Shown here in pieces: positions 39,317 to 49,139 of a DNA stretch of 64,000 bases (the stretch's first letter is position 1; every line of letters starts with the position of its first letter). The translations under genes and the position numbers were made by a program. The notes beneath the pieces were generated by a model. That model was not told the DNA's origin. It searched no databases and saw only the letters and a list, made by a program, of their open reading frames with translations. The stretch covers positions 37,012 through 101,011 of the forward strand of contig NZ_PVTV01000019.1 of NCBI RefSeq assembly GCF_003003055.1. Direction: 5' to 3'. This DNA comes from Jezberella montanilacus (GTDB taxonomy: Bacteria > Pseudomonadota > Gammaproteobacteria > Burkholderiales > Burkholderiaceae_B).

Positions 39317-39371
39317 CAACGGCTGACACATTGTGCCAGCCGTTGCGCTGTTATTTTTATATTTTTTTTAT
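39317..39371 (+). terminator. Intrinsic terminator after the trxB-smr operon
   Basis: The nine-base arms CAACGGCTG and CAGCCGTTG pair perfectly around an 11-base centre that can fold further (CACA/TGTG). A T-rich tract (TTATTTTTATATTTTTTT) follows. The remaining 200 bp up to the convergent icd gene hold no gene that I can support; a second small hairpin GCCCT-TATTT-AGGGC (39477-39491) followed by five T lies there. Confidence 0.82.
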
Positions 39372-39575
39372 TACCTGTTTTGGTGCCGTTATCCCCGACC
39401 TTTCCAACCAGGCTTTGTCACCTCACCCGCATGTGACAAATAATGCACCAATTAGCCTCACTCAACATCAGGGAATGCCCTTATTTAGGGCGGATTTTTG
39501 CAGATAGCTGTTTCTGATTACAAAAGTCAGCGATCAGTTTTTGTTAATACAAACGAATTACTTTGACACTAACCA

Positions 39576-40832
39576 CTACATGTTAGCAATCAGCACTTCA
39601 CCAAAACCCGAGCAGGAGACCTGAGTCGCGCCCTGCAGCAAGCGGGCAAAGTCGTAGGTGACATGCTTGGACAAGATGGATTTCTCCATACTGCTGACAA
39701 TCAAATCAGCTGCCTCAAACCAGCCCAGATGGCGCAACATCATTTCGGCCGATAAGATCTCGGAGCCCGGATTAACGTAATCCTTACCGGCGTACTTGGG
39801 TGCGGTGCCTGAAGTCGCTTCGAACATGGCAACCGTATCAGACAAATTCGCACCAGGCGCAATGCCAACCCCGCCTACTTGAGCTGCCAGGGCATCCGAC
39901 AAGTAGTCGCCGTTCAGATTCAGTGTCGCGATGACGTCGTATTCTGCTGGACGCAACAATATTTGTTGCAAAAACGCGTCGGCAATCACATCTTTGATGA
40001 TGATTTCTTTGCCAGTTTTTGGATTGATGATGCGGCACCAGGGTCCACCATCAATCAATTCGGCACCGAACTCCTCGCGCGCGAGCTCATACCCCCAATC
40101 GCGAAACGCACCTTCTGTGAATTTCATAATATTGCCCTTGTGTACCAAGGTGCAGGACGAGCGATTGTGATCAATCGCATATTGAATCGCTTTGCGGACC
40201 AAGCGTTTACTTCCCTCGCTTGAAACAGGTTTAATGCCCACGCCGGACGTGGTCGGAAAACGGATCGAATCCACTCCAAGGCTTTGTTGCAAAAAATCGA
40301 TCAACGATTTCGCCTGTTCGGACCCTGCCGCGAACTCTACCCCCGCGTAGATATCTTCGGAGTTTTCGCGAAAAATCACCATGTCAGTCTTCTCTGGATT
40401 GCGCAAGGGTGAAGGAACCCCCTTGAAATAACGCACTGGCCGCAAACAGACATACAAATCAAGCTGTTGCCTCAAGCTCACGTTCAAAGAGCGGATCCCG
40501 CCCCCGACTGGGGTGCTTAGCGGACCTTTGATCGACACGACATAGTCTTTCACCGCGGCAATGGTCTCGGCTGGCAATCGATCATCAGCACCATAAAGTT
40601 TTGCCGCTTTCTCACCAGCGAATATTTCCATCCAGTGGATTTGGCGGGCGCCACCATAGGCCTTCTGAACAGCTGCATCCACAACTTTAAGCATAACGGG
40701 GGTTATATCAGCACCCACACCGTCGCCCTGAATAAAAGGGATAATAGGATCATTGGGTACTTCCAATGAGAAGTCGGGTCTGACCGTAATTTTTCTACCT
40801 GTAGTCGGCACGACAATGTGTTGATATGACAT
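39576..40832 (-). CDS. icd: Isocitrate dehydrogenase (NADP+)
   Basis: A 418-residue TCA-cycle enzyme that oxidises isocitrate to 2-oxoglutarate and CO2. The E. coli-type substrate loop [13 protein letters not shown] contains S115, the counterpart of the serine phosphorylated by AceK, then [28 protein letters not shown] and, near the end, [20 protein letters not shown]. The residues after [15 protein letters not shown] are of the NADP type. The open frame extends six codons upstream, but the ATG with an AGGAG site seven bases before it is the clear start. Confidence 0.97.
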   Translation of the reverse strand: MSYQHIVVPTTGRKITVRPDFSLEVPNDPIIPFIQGDGVGADITPVMLKVVDAAVQKAYGGARQIHWMEIFAGEKAAKLYGADDRLPAETIAAVKDYVVSIKGPLSTPVGGGIRSLNVSLRQQLDLYVCLRPVRYFKGVPSPLRNPEKTDMVIFRENSEDIYAGVEFAAGSEQAKSLIDFLQQSLGVDSIRFPTTSGVGIKPVSSEGSKRLVRKAIQYAIDHNRSSCTLVHKGNIMKFTEGAFRDWGYELAREEFGAELIDGGPWCRIINPKTGKEIIIKDVIADAFLQQILLRPAEYDVIATLNLNGDYLSDALAAQVGGVGIAPGANLSDTVAMFEATSGTAPKYAGKDYVNPGSEILSAEMMLRHLGWFEAADLIVSSMEKSILSKHVTYDFARLLQGATQVSCSGFGEVLIANM

Positions 40833-40915
40833 GATTGCTCCTGTTGTCATTGTTTTTCTGCCATTCTATTTGTTATATGGCGCATCTCAAACTGAAGGCG
40901 AATTCCTGTACAGAT

Positions 40916-41341
40916 ATGTTTAGTCCATCCAGAGAAGAAGTCCGCGAATTTTTTGTACAAGCTTGGCGCAAACACCGCCAAAACGATATTCTTACCCCGC
41001 TTGAGTCTCAGGCTTTAGGCTGGATGGTGCAGCACCCCGAATACCAACCCGACCTCGAAAGTGACGAGGCATTGACTCGTGACTACTCCGTTGAAGAAGG
41101 GAGAACAAACCCCTTCTTACACCTATCCATGCACTTGGCCATCACTGAACAGGTTTCGATCGACCAACCCCGAGGAATCAAAGCCGCCTACGACACCTTG
41201 TCGGCAAAGGTCGACAGACACTTCGCTGCCCATGAAATCATGGAATGCCTTGGACAAGTCGTCTGGGAGTCACAGCGATCTGGCACCGCGCTCAACAGTG
41301 ACAGTTACCTTGAGCTGATTCAGAGGCGCGCTGGCCTCTGA
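40916..41341 (+). CDS. DUF1841 family protein
   Basis: A 141-residue soluble protein of unknown function found across beta- and gammaproteobacteria. Family traits are the opening MFSPSREEVREFFVQAWRKHR, the ESQALGWMVQHPEYQ segment, the NPFLHLSMHLAITEQVSID core and HEIMECLGQVVWE near the C-terminus. His and Glu in HLSMHLAITEQ and AAHEIMECL could bind a metal, but this is speculation. It reads divergently from icd (83 bp apart). Confidence 0.85.
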   Translation: MFSPSREEVREFFVQAWRKHRQNDILTPLESQALGWMVQHPEYQPDLESDEALTRDYSVEEGRTNPFLHLSMHLAITEQVSIDQPRGIKAAYDTLSAKVDRHFAAHEIMECLGQVVWESQRSGTALNSDSYLELIQRRAGL

Positions 41342-41383
41342 AATCACAGATTACTTCGCCGGGGAAAGCTGACTGATTAGCGC

Positions 41384-41746
41384 TTACTTATGGACGCTGA
41401 GCGGCCCGGGCATCGACGCTAACCAAGCTGTCACGTTGCTGATATCCTGCGAGGATAATTGCACCGCAAAAGCACCCATCACAGCATTTTTACGACCATT
41501 GGCGGTCGTAGGGGCTTCATGGGCGCCACGTTGATAAGCTTTTAAAGCATGCGCCAGATAGTCGGCGTGCTGGCCAGCCAAAACTGGATACTCAGGAAGG
41601 ATTGGAGATTTTGCATCTGCGCCGTGACAGGAAGCGCAGTTGATTTTTTCCCAGGTGGCTTTACCAGCAGCTAAGTCAGACGCATTAGCAAACGTCGAAG
41701 CAATCAGCAGGGTCGTGCCAGCGAGAGCGAGCGAAAGAAGTTTCAT
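41384..41746 (-). CDS. Monohaem cytochrome c (class I, c4/c5-like)
   Basis: A 120-residue precursor: signal peptide to about residue 22 (ending TFANA), one CASCH haem site, a LAGQHADYLAHALKAYQRGAH helix typical of cytochrome c4 half-domains, and an AVQLSSQDISNVTAWLASM C-terminal helix. The Met ligand is probably in the GAFAVQ or preceding MGAF segment. It is a periplasmic electron carrier. A close paralogue of the same length lies 11 bp upstream on the same strand, so the pair may replace one dihaem c4. Confidence 0.92.
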   Translation of the reverse strand: MKLLSLALAGTTLLIASTFANASDLAAGKATWEKINCASCHGADAKSPILPEYPVLAGQHADYLAHALKAYQRGAHEAPTTANGRKNAVMGAFAVQLSSQDISNVTAWLASMPGPLSVHK

Positions 41747-41757
41747 GAAGCCCCCGA

Positions 41758-42120
41758 TTATTTAAGACTGGAGTAATAAGCTGCCAGATCAGCAATATCC
41801 TGATCCGACAGGCTAGTCGCTACGGAATCCATCGTAGGATGAGTCCGCGCGCCTGATGCATACGCTTTCAGTGCCGCCTGGATGTATTTATCGCTTTGAC
41901 CAGCGATCATTGGAACTGAATACACCTCTGGGAAGCTGGCTTTGTAGCCGGGGATCCCGTGACAACCGATACACATCGAGATTTTTGCCTTAGCAGCATC
42001 CGCATTACCAGCAGGTGCATCAGCAGCAGAAGCAGAGGCTGACAGAGCAGCACTTGTCCCTACTATTAGCAGGGATACTAGACGAGTCGTGAGACTGCGA
42101 AATGTCAATGTCGACAACAT
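41758..42120 (-). CDS. Monohaem cytochrome c (class I, c4/c5-like)
   Basis: A 120-residue precursor. A signal peptide of about 32 residues ends in an Ala/Ser-rich ASASAADAPAG. The haem site is CIGCH, followed by VPMIAGQSDKYIQAALKAYASGART and the final SLSDQDIADLAAYYSSL helix. The ATG giving MLSTLTFRS is chosen; upstream in-frame codons lack a signal-like start. It is the first gene of a two-gene operon with the other monohaem protein, both probably feeding a terminal oxidase. Confidence 0.92.
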   Translation of the reverse strand: MLSTLTFRSLTTRLVSLLIVGTSAALSASASAADAPAGNADAAKAKISMCIGCHGIPGYKASFPEVYSVPMIAGQSDKYIQAALKAYASGARTHPTMDSVATSLSDQDIADLAAYYSSLK

Positions 42121-42242
42121 GATGAAATGACTCTTGGCTTGGCAAAAAAAGTCCCGGACAATAAAGTCCGGCCGCAAAAACCTTATGATTGTACGATAAT
42201 TGCTCGAAATAGACTAAAAAAATGACGGGAGCTAGACGACTA

Positions 42243-43130
42243 ATGACTGACGCAGCAAACAAAAACAGCTTGATTGAACGCTTTGACGGCACCGACCGCT
42301 ACGTGGCGACCGATGATTTAAAACTAGCCGTCAACGCCGCCCTGACCCTGCAACGACCACTTTTAATCAAGGGCGAGCCCGGCACGGGCAAAACCATGCT
42401 GGCCGAAGAGGTTGCGCGCGGGTTGGGTCGTCCATTACTCCAATGGCACATCAAGTCAACCACCAAGGCTCACCAAGGTCTCTACGAATACGACGCCGTG
42501 TCCAGGTTGCGCGACTCGCAACTTGGTGACGAAAAAGTACGCGATATTCAGAACTACATTTTAAAAGGCGTACTGTGGCAAGCCTTTGAATCACCCGAAC
42601 CTGTGGTTTTATTAATTGATGAGATCGACAAAGCGGACATCGAATTCCCCAACGATCTGCTCAGAGAACTCGATCAAATGGAGTTTCACGTCTACGAGAC
42701 CCGCCAAACGATCAAAGCGCACAATCGCCCTTTAGTCATCATCACTTCAAATAACGAAAAAGACTTGCCCGATGCGTTCTTGCGTCGTTGCTTTTTTCAC
42801 TATATCCGCTTCCCCGATCGCGACACCCTTCGCAGCATTGTTGACGTTCACTACCCGAAGGTTCATGCAGATGTCTTGCGTGCCTCACTTGACACCTTCT
42901 TTCAGCTTCGCGATGCACCCGGTTTAAAGAAAAAGCCGTCAACCTCAGAGTTTCTTGATTGGCTGCGTCTCTTGATTTCTGAGGATGTCACAGCAGAGCA
43001 GATCGATGCACATGCCGCAACGTCGATCCCAATGCTGGCTGGTGCATTACTCAAAAATGAACAAGATTTGCAATTACTTGAACGTCTGGCCTCGGTCACA
43101 CGCAACTCGGTCCGTCGTCCAAATCAATAA
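42243..43130 (+). CDS. MoxR-type AAA+ ATPase
   Basis: A 295-residue ATPase of the MoxR family. Walker A is IKGEPGTGKTMLAEEVARGLG, Walker B is VVLLIDEIDKADIEF, sensor 1 is VIITSNNEKDLPDAFLRRCF with the arginine finger. MoxR proteins work with VWA-domain partners to insert metals or remodel enzyme complexes. The ATG at 42243 follows a GGGAG by 11 bases; another at 42222 lacks a site. A VWA gene follows, but with an acetyltransferase gene between them. Confidence 0.92.
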   Translation: MTDAANKNSLIERFDGTDRYVATDDLKLAVNAALTLQRPLLIKGEPGTGKTMLAEEVARGLGRPLLQWHIKSTTKAHQGLYEYDAVSRLRDSQLGDEKVRDIQNYILKGVLWQAFESPEPVVLLIDEIDKADIEFPNDLLRELDQMEFHVYETRQTIKAHNRPLVIITSNNEKDLPDAFLRRCFFHYIRFPDRDTLRSIVDVHYPKVHADVLRASLDTFFQLRDAPGLKKKPSTSEFLDWLRLLISEDVTAEQIDAHAATSIPMLAGALLKNEQDLQLLERLASVTRNSVRRPNQ

Positions 43131-43180
43131 TTAGCCAAGCGACTGCGACTCGTATGTCGCAACAAAGGAGGCTCGTTCGA

Positions 43181-43798
43181 ATGAGCAAACTCACCGGATT
43201 CAAGATTACCCCAGGCCCGACCACACTGACTGGTCGTGGCGTGAAGCTCGAACCCCTGACTCTTGAACACGAGGCAGGTCTAAAACTAGCCGCAGCCGAT
43301 GGCGCACTCTGGGATCTTCGTGTCACCTCTGTCCCTGAGCCTGAAAACACATCGGCCTATATACAAACTGCGCTCACTGGTTTGGCAGAAGGTCACCGTG
43401 TACCTTTCGTTGTCACTGACGAAGCAAGCGGCAAAGTCATGGGTTGCACGAGTTATCACGACATCATCCATTCTGTCGGTCGCCTGGAAATCGGTTTCAC
43501 TTGGTATGCCCAAAGCCATCAACGCACCCACTTGAACACAACGTGCAAACTGCTGTTGCTGGAGCACGCGTTTGAAACGCTTGGGGCGTCCATCGTCGGC
43601 TGGCGAACCGACAATTACAACTATGCCTCGCAACGCGCCATAGAAAGACTAGGCGCCAAGCTCGATGGTGTTATCCGTCATCACGCGCTGCGCCGCGATG
43701 GCACCGTTCGCGATACCTATATGTATAGCGTGACAGCAGGTGAGTGGCCCGAGATTCACGCGCACTTGCTCTATCAGTTAAAGCGCCATGCTAGTTGA
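43181..43798 (+). CDS. GNAT family N-acetyltransferase (RimJ/RimL-like)
   Basis: A 205-residue acetyltransferase. LTGRGVKLEPLTLEHEAGL opens the fold as in RimJ/RimL proteins; VGRLEIGFTWYAQSHQRTHLNTTCKLLLLEHAFETLG forms the acetyl-CoA loop and helix, and NYASQRAIERLGAKLDG is the conserved late helix. A strong AAAGGAGG precedes the ATG. It lies between a MoxR ATPase and a VWA gene and overlaps the latter by 11 bases, so all three are likely one operon. Its acceptor, protein N-terminus or small molecule, is unknown. Confidence 0.88.
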   Translation: MSKLTGFKITPGPTTLTGRGVKLEPLTLEHEAGLKLAAADGALWDLRVTSVPEPENTSAYIQTALTGLAEGHRVPFVVTDEASGKVMGCTSYHDIIHSVGRLEIGFTWYAQSHQRTHLNTTCKLLLLEHAFETLGASIVGWRTDNYNYASQRAIERLGAKLDGVIRHHALRRDGTVRDTYMYSVTAGEWPEIHAHLLYQLKRHAS

Positions 43799-44957
43799 TT
43801 TTTTCTACCACTTGCGCACGCAGAAGCTGAAAGTTTCTGTCAAAGAATATTTGACACTGCTTGAAGCGTTGACTCATCCCTTGATGTCACCCACGCTAGA
43901 AGATTTTTATTTTTTGGCTCGAACGACACTTGTCAAAGACGAAACGCTCTTCGATCGGTTTGACAAAGCCTTTGCCCTTTACTACCGGGGCATTGAGGCA
44001 AAATTGCCCGGAAAAAAAATACCGCTTGATTGGCTGGTCAAAGAAATTGAAAAGAAGCTGACACCCGAGCAAAAAGCCGAGCTTGAAAAGCACGGCTGGG
44101 ACAAACTCATGGATATGTTCAAAGAACGTCTCGATGAGCAAAAGGGTCGCCACGAAGGCGGCAGCCGGTGGATAGGAACCGGCGGAACCTCACCTTTCGG
44201 CAATGGTGGCTATCATCCTGAAGGAGTGCGAGTGGGTGGTAAATCGGCAGGGAACCGGACCGCGGTCAAGGTATGGGATGAGCGGCAGTTTCGCGATTAC
44301 GACGATACCCTTGAGCTTGGTACCCGCAATTTCAAGGTAGCCTTGCGTCGGCTGAGAAAATTTGCCCGTCAAGGTAGTGAAGTTGAACTGGATCTCGACG
44401 ACACGATCACAAGCACTGCTCGCAACGCTGGCTTTCTTGATATCAAGATGATCCCAGAGCGTCACAACAACGTCAAAGTGCTGATGCTATTAGACGTCGG
44501 TGGCAGTATGGACGACCACATCGGCCGTGTTGAAGAACTCTTTTCGGCAGCCAGCAGCGAATTCCGCCACCTGGAAGTCTATTATTTTCACAATTGTCCC
44601 TACGAGCATCTCTGGAAATCCAACCGTCGCCGACAAATGGAGCGTTTCGAGACCTGGGATGTGATCCGTAAATTTAATGCAGACTGGCGTTTGATCTTTG
44701 TCGGCGACGCAACGATGAGCCCTTACGAAATATTGCAACCCGGCGGTTCAGTCGAGCATTACAACAAAGAGTCGGGTGCCGACTGGTTACAACGAATCGT
44801 CTCAACTTGGCCAAAATCGGTTTGGCTTAACCCAGAGCCTCAAGCCTCGTGGCAGTACCGGCAATCGATTTCGCTGATTCGTAATATGGTGCAAGACAAA
44901 ATGTTTCCCGTGACTGTCTCAGGTATTGAACAAGCCATGCGATTGCTATCGAAATAG
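43788..44957 (+). CDS. VWA-domain protein, CoxE-like
   Basis: A 389-residue protein with an N-terminal helical region and a C-terminal von Willebrand factor A domain. The MIDAS site is in MLLDVGGSMDDHIG, a DxGxS variant of the usual DxSxS, and the region before it (VKVWDERQFRDYDDTLELGTRNFKVALRRLRKFAR) is conserved in CoxE/YehP-like partners of MoxR ATPases. It should work with the MoxR protein encoded two genes upstream. The start codon lies inside the GNAT gene, which fits coupled translation. Confidence 0.88.
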   Translation: MLVDFFYHLRTQKLKVSVKEYLTLLEALTHPLMSPTLEDFYFLARTTLVKDETLFDRFDKAFALYYRGIEAKLPGKKIPLDWLVKEIEKKLTPEQKAELEKHGWDKLMDMFKERLDEQKGRHEGGSRWIGTGGTSPFGNGGYHPEGVRVGGKSAGNRTAVKVWDERQFRDYDDTLELGTRNFKVALRRLRKFARQGSEVELDLDDTITSTARNAGFLDIKMIPERHNNVKVLMLLDVGGSMDDHIGRVEELFSAASSEFRHLEVYYFHNCPYEHLWKSNRRRQMERFETWDVIRKFNADWRLIFVGDATMSPYEILQPGGSVEHYNKESGADWLQRIVSTWPKSVWLNPEPQASWQYRQSISLIRNMVQDKMFPVTVSGIEQAMRLLSK

Positions 44958-45047
44958 ACTCAAGAAATGAAGTAACGAAGTGAACCAATTGTCGCAGACA
45001 CGCTCAAACGAAGTGTCTGCACGAATCAAACAATTTAGGAAGATCCC

Positions 45048-47825
45048 ATGCGTTTATTGACTGGCGTCCATTGTGACGCCCTGACTGGCATCGTCACTCG
45101 CGCTATTGTTACTGCCTCGTTATCTTTTGTCGCCTTGCACACAGCAACCAGCTTTGCAGGCAATTTACCGGTCGGGGTGACCGAAATCACCACTGTTGAA
45201 GGCATCACGGAATATCGCCTCGACAGCAATGGCCTTCGCATCTTGCTGGCGCCAGATGACTCGAAACCATCGACGACCGTCAATATGACCTATTTGGTTG
45301 GATCCCGTCACGAGAACTATGGCGAAACCGGGATGGCGCATCTGTTAGAGCACATGCTGTTTAAAGGCACGCCTACCCACCCCAACTCGCTCGCCGAATT
45401 CTCGAAAAGAGGCTTGCAGGCCAACGGTTCAACCTCATCAGATCGCACCAATTATTTCGCGAGCTTTGCCGCCAACCCAGACACCTTATCTTGGTATCTC
45501 GGCTGGCAAGCCGACGCCATGATCAACGCTAAAGTCGCCCGCGAAGATCTCGATACCGAGATGACCGTCGTGCGCAACGAAATGGAAAATGGTGAAAACA
45601 ACTCCTTTCAAACCCTCTGGCAAAAAATGCTCGGCGTCGCTTACCAATGGCATAACTATGGCAAGACGACCATCGGCGCCCGCTCAGATGTAGAGCAGGT
45701 CGATATCTCGCACCTGCAAGCTTTTTACCGCCTGTACTATCAACCCGATAACGCCGTGCTGATCGTGTCTGGCAAATTTGATCCGCAAACTACCATTGAA
45801 GAGATTGCCAAAACCTTCAACCCCATCCCTAAGCCCAGTCGCAAATTACCAGCCGAATACACGGTTGAGCCTGTGCAAGACGGGGAACGCAGTGTGACCT
45901 TGCGCCGGACGGGTGGTTCGCCTTTAGTCGCCGCTATGTATCACGTCCCACCGGCAAGCACCAAGGATTTTGCCGCGCTTGATCTGGCCAGCATGATCAT
46001 CGGTGACACCCCTTCAGGTCGTCTTTACAAAGCCATGTTACCCAGCAAACAGGCCACGAGTGTGTTCGCCATGACCATGGATCAGTACGCCCCTGGTATT
46101 GCGATGTTTGGTGCAAGCTTGCAGCCAGGAATGGATACGAAAAAGTCCTTGCAAACCCTGACCCAAACCGTCGAGGCCATCGCCAAACAACCCTTTACGC
46201 AAGTCGAACTGGATCGCGCTCGCAGTCAGTGGCTCACGCAATGGAACCAAACGTTCAGTGATCCGCAGAAGATTGGTGTTGGCTTATCTGAGGCAATTGC
46301 GGTGGGAGACTGGCGCCTGATGTTTGTTGAAAGAGACAACATTCGCTCAGCCAAACTTACTGACTTGCAACGGGTAGCGACCGACTATCTCATCACTGCC
46401 AACCGTACTGAAGGCACCTACATACCCACGATCAAGCCTGTTCGCGCCCCTCAGGTTGCCATCCCGGATCTAAGTAGTGATCTCAAGGATTACAAAGGCG
46501 ACGCTAACGTCAAACAAGCTGAGGCCTTTGACCCGGAGCCCGCCAACATCGACGCACGAACTGAACGCAAAACACTGAAACTCGCCAACGGCAACGTGAA
46601 ACTCGCTTTGCTGTCCAAGCAAACACGAGGCGAGCGAGTCAAGGTCAACATCGCGATTAAGTTTGGCTCTGTCGACTCTCTCAAGGGGCAAAAGCTGGCA
46701 TCACTTGCCAGCGCAGAGCTCTTGACTCGAGGCACTGACAAAATGACTCGTCAACAAATCAGCGACAAGATAGACGCCTTGCAAGCAGAGGTCTCAGTAT
46801 CAGGCGCCGCGACCACCGTGACGATTGCTATGTCAACCACTCGACCCAATATTGATGCCTTGACTGCGCTGATGCTGGATGTGGTGCGCAATGCCAATTT
46901 TGCTCAAGATCAAGTTGATGAATACCAGCGCTCAACAATCACGGGACTAAAGAGCGCTATGACTGAGCCGACCTCTATCGCCGCTCGTATGCTGGCTCGC
47001 CACGATAATCCATATACCAAAGACGATATTCGTTACACACCTTCTTTTGAAGAATCGCTGGCTTCAATCGAAGGTTTGAAACGTGACGCACTCGTTGGCT
47101 TTCATAAGAAGTTTTATGGTGCGGGCGAGATCGCCATTTCAGCTGTGGGTGACTTCGATCCTAAGACACTAGAAGCAACGATCACGCAAGGGCTGGCTGG
47201 CTGGAAGAAATCCGCCCCTTACGCCCGGATCCCAAACCCTTACCATCAAGTGCCAGCCGAGCGCATGGAGTCGATCACACCAGATAAAGCCAATGCGTTT
47301 TACCTGGCCAAGATGCCTCTGGCTTTGCAGGACACGAACGAAGATTACCCTGCCTTGTCGCTCGTGAACTTCATGTTGGGAACCTCTGAGACATCACGAC
47401 TCTGGTTGCGCGTCCGTGAGAAAGAAGGCTTATCCTACAACGTTCGCTCATCCCTGACAGCCTCAGCGTTCGAACCTTCCGGCACCTGGACGATCTACGC
47501 CATTTTCGCACCTCAAAACCGAACTAAAGTTGAAACAGCTATTCAAGAAGAATTGGCTCGGCTGGTCAAAGATGGCTTCACGGATGAAGAAGTTAAGGAC
47601 GGCGTGAAGGCCCTCTTGAACTACAAGAAACTTGCTCGCGCCCAGGACGGTACGGTCGCTGCTGCTTGGCTTGAATATCTCGATACCAATCGCACGTTCA
47701 AGCGCTCTGCTGAGCTCGATCAAAAGGTTGCGGCACTGACCACAGAACAAGTGAATGCAGCAGTACGCAAGTATCTCAAGCCAGAGGCCTTTAGTAGCGT
47801 GGCGGCAGGAGATTTCAAGAAATAG
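45048..47825 (+). CDS. M16 family zinc metallopeptidase (two-domain, exported)
   Basis: A 925-residue pitrilysin-family protein. A signal peptide (to about residue 38) precedes the catalytic half, whose inverted zinc motif HLLEH (H98, E101, H102) and third ligand E178 in VVRNEME are intact. The second half (about residues 500-925) repeats the fold without the motif, as in PqqL-like and YmxG-like double M16 proteins, with RVREKEGLSYNVRSSL near residue 790. It should degrade peptides in the periplasm. Two hairpins follow the stop. No functional partner is adjacent. Confidence 0.92.
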   Translation: MRLLTGVHCDALTGIVTRAIVTASLSFVALHTATSFAGNLPVGVTEITTVEGITEYRLDSNGLRILLAPDDSKPSTTVNMTYLVGSRHENYGETGMAHLLEHMLFKGTPTHPNSLAEFSKRGLQANGSTSSDRTNYFASFAANPDTLSWYLGWQADAMINAKVAREDLDTEMTVVRNEMENGENNSFQTLWQKMLGVAYQWHNYGKTTIGARSDVEQVDISHLQAFYRLYYQPDNAVLIVSGKFDPQTTIEEIAKTFNPIPKPSRKLPAEYTVEPVQDGERSVTLRRTGGSPLVAAMYHVPPASTKDFAALDLASMIIGDTPSGRLYKAMLPSKQATSVFAMTMDQYAPGIAMFGASLQPGMDTKKSLQTLTQTVEAIAKQPFTQVELDRARSQWLTQWNQTFSDPQKIGVGLSEAIAVGDWRLMFVERDNIRSAKLTDLQRVATDYLITANRTEGTYIPTIKPVRAPQVAIPDLSSDLKDYKGDANVKQAEAFDPEPANIDARTERKTLKLANGNVKLALLSKQTRGERVKVNIAIKFGSVDSLKGQKLASLASAELLTRGTDKMTRQQISDKIDALQAEVSVSGAATTVTIAMSTTRPNIDALTALMLDVVRNANFAQDQVDEYQRSTITGLKSAMTEPTSIAARMLARHDNPYTKDDIRYTPSFEESLASIEGLKRDALVGFHKKFYGAGEIAISAVGDFDPKTLEATITQGLAGWKKSAPYARIPNPYHQVPAERMESITPDKANAFYLAKMPLALQDTNEDYPALSLVNFMLGTSETSRLWLRVREKEGLSYNVRSSLTASAFEPSGTWTIYAIFAPQNRTKVETAIQEELARLVKDGFTDEEVKDGVKALLNYKKLARAQDGTVAAAWLEYLDTNRTFKRSAELDQKVAALTTEQVNAAVRKYLKPEAFSSVAAGDFKK

Positions 47826-47846
47826 GGGTGCACCGTCTTTTCGTTC

Positions 47847-47910
47847 CCTGAGCTTAACCGCTCAGGACAGCGCAAAGCTTAAATGGCCAGCCTCCAGGGC
47901 TGGCTATTTA
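47847..47910 (+). terminator. Tandem hairpins after the M16 gene
   Basis: Two stems stand in the convergent gap before dnaJ: CCTGAGC-ttaacc-GCTCAGG (47847-47866) and GCCAGCC-tccag-GGCTGGC (47886-47904), the latter followed by TATTTATTT. The second is a reasonable intrinsic terminator for the peptidase gene and, with AAATAAATA and CATTTAAG on the other side, may also slow transcription leaving dnaJ. Confidence 0.7.
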
Positions 47911-47917
47911 TTTCTAA

Positions 47918-49048
47918 TTAAGAAAAGAAAGCTTTGACCCGATCAGTCCAGGATTTACTTTCAGGCGAGTGCCGTGCCCCTTGCTCGTTTAAGGATGACT
48001 CAAACTTCCGCAACAACTCTTTTTGATCGTCGGTCAGTTTGACCGGGGTTTCAACAACAATATGGCAATGCAGATCACCGGGATAAGCCGAGCGTACACC
48101 TTTGATACCTTTGGCTCGCAGACGGAACCGCTTGCCTGACTGAGTACCCTCGGGGATGGTCATGTCTACCTTCCCGTTGAGAGTCGGTACTTGGGTTGTG
48201 CCACCCAAAGCTGCCAACGTAAACGGTATCGTGACTTGGCAAATCAAGTCATCATTCTCGCGCTGAAAAATCTTGTGCTCTTTAAGATGAATCTCAACAA
48301 AAAGATCGCCAGGTGGGCCACCATTAATGCCCGGTTCGCCATTGCCCGATACGCGGATTTGCATGCCATCATCGATACCCGCTGGTATCTTGACTTGCAG
48401 GGTTTTGTTCTTCCGGGTGCGACCAACGCCATCACAACTGACACAAGGATCAGAGATCTCTTTACCAGAGCCGTGGCACTTGGGACACGTCTGCTGCACG
48501 CTGAAAAAGCCCTGCTGCATCCTTACGGCACCTGCGCCTCCGCAAGTACGACAAGAAATCGGCGTCGTGCCAGGTTTAGCACCACTGCCTTTACAAACTT
48601 CGCAATTTTCCCAGCTTGGAACCCGGACGTCGGTTTCAAAGCCCGCTGCTGCCTGCTCAAGCGTGATGTCCATCGAGAACCTCAAGTCGCTTCCGCGATA
48701 GACCTGGGGGCCACCACCGCGGCGAGCCCCGCCACCACCAAATATCTCACCGAAAATATCACCAAATGCGTCGCCAAAACCAGCCGCCCCAGCACCACCA
48801 GCCCCCATGCCGGCGGCATTAGGATCGACCCCCGCATGCCCATAGCGGTCGTAGGCAGCGCGTTTACTGTCGTCAGACAGCATCTCGTACGCCTCTTTGG
48901 CTTCCTTAAACTTTGACTCGGCATCTTTGCTGTCTGGATTACGATCAGGATGGTGTTTCATGGCCATCTTACGATAGGCCTTTTTGATCTCTTCCTCGGT
49001 GGCATTTTTACCAATGCCCAGAATTTCGTAATAGTCGCGCTTTGCCAT
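47918..49048 (-). CDS. dnaJ: Chaperone protein DnaJ
   Basis: A 376-residue type I Hsp40. The J domain has the HPD motif ([19 protein letters not shown]). A Gly-rich segment (residues 75-110) follows, then four zinc-finger repeats of the CxxCxGxG type ([32 protein letters not shown]) and the C-terminal substrate-binding barrel. It stimulates DnaK ATPase and hands over unfolded proteins. It lies 91 bp downstream of dnaK, with a terminator-like hairpin between them. Confidence 0.98.
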   Translation of the reverse strand: MAKRDYYEILGIGKNATEEEIKKAYRKMAMKHHPDRNPDSKDAESKFKEAKEAYEMLSDDSKRAAYDRYGHAGVDPNAAGMGAGGAGAAGFGDAFGDIFGEIFGGGGARRGGGPQVYRGSDLRFSMDITLEQAAAGFETDVRVPSWENCEVCKGSGAKPGTTPISCRTCGGAGAVRMQQGFFSVQQTCPKCHGSGKEISDPCVSCDGVGRTRKNKTLQVKIPAGIDDGMQIRVSGNGEPGINGGPPGDLFVEIHLKEHKIFQRENDDLICQVTIPFTLAALGGTTQVPTLNGKVDMTIPEGTQSGKRFRLRAKGIKGVRSAYPGDLHCHIVVETPVKLTDDQKELLRKFESSLNEQGARHSPESKSWTDRVKAFFS

Positions 49049-49073
49049 GATTTAAGGTTCTTGCAAACAAGAT

Positions 49074-49119
49074 TCAAAAAAACTTCCGCCCGGAAGCCCT
49101 ATTCAGAGCACCCGGGCGG
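49074..49119 (-). terminator. Terminator-like hairpin between dnaK and dnaJ
   Basis: On the leftward strand, arms CCGCCCGG and CCGGGCGG pair perfectly across an 18-base loop, followed by AAG and seven T. This has the form of an intrinsic terminator and probably lowers the share of transcripts reading from dnaK into dnaJ, giving less DnaJ than DnaK. It could also be an mRNA processing or stability element. Confidence 0.72.
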
Positions 49120-49139
49120 TGAGAGTTACTACTCGTCGA

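Noticed and set aside
48191..48916. 241-residue plus-strand frame opposite dnaJ
   Set aside because: Antisense shadow of dnaJ; composition reflects the complement of the Gly- and Cys-rich regions.
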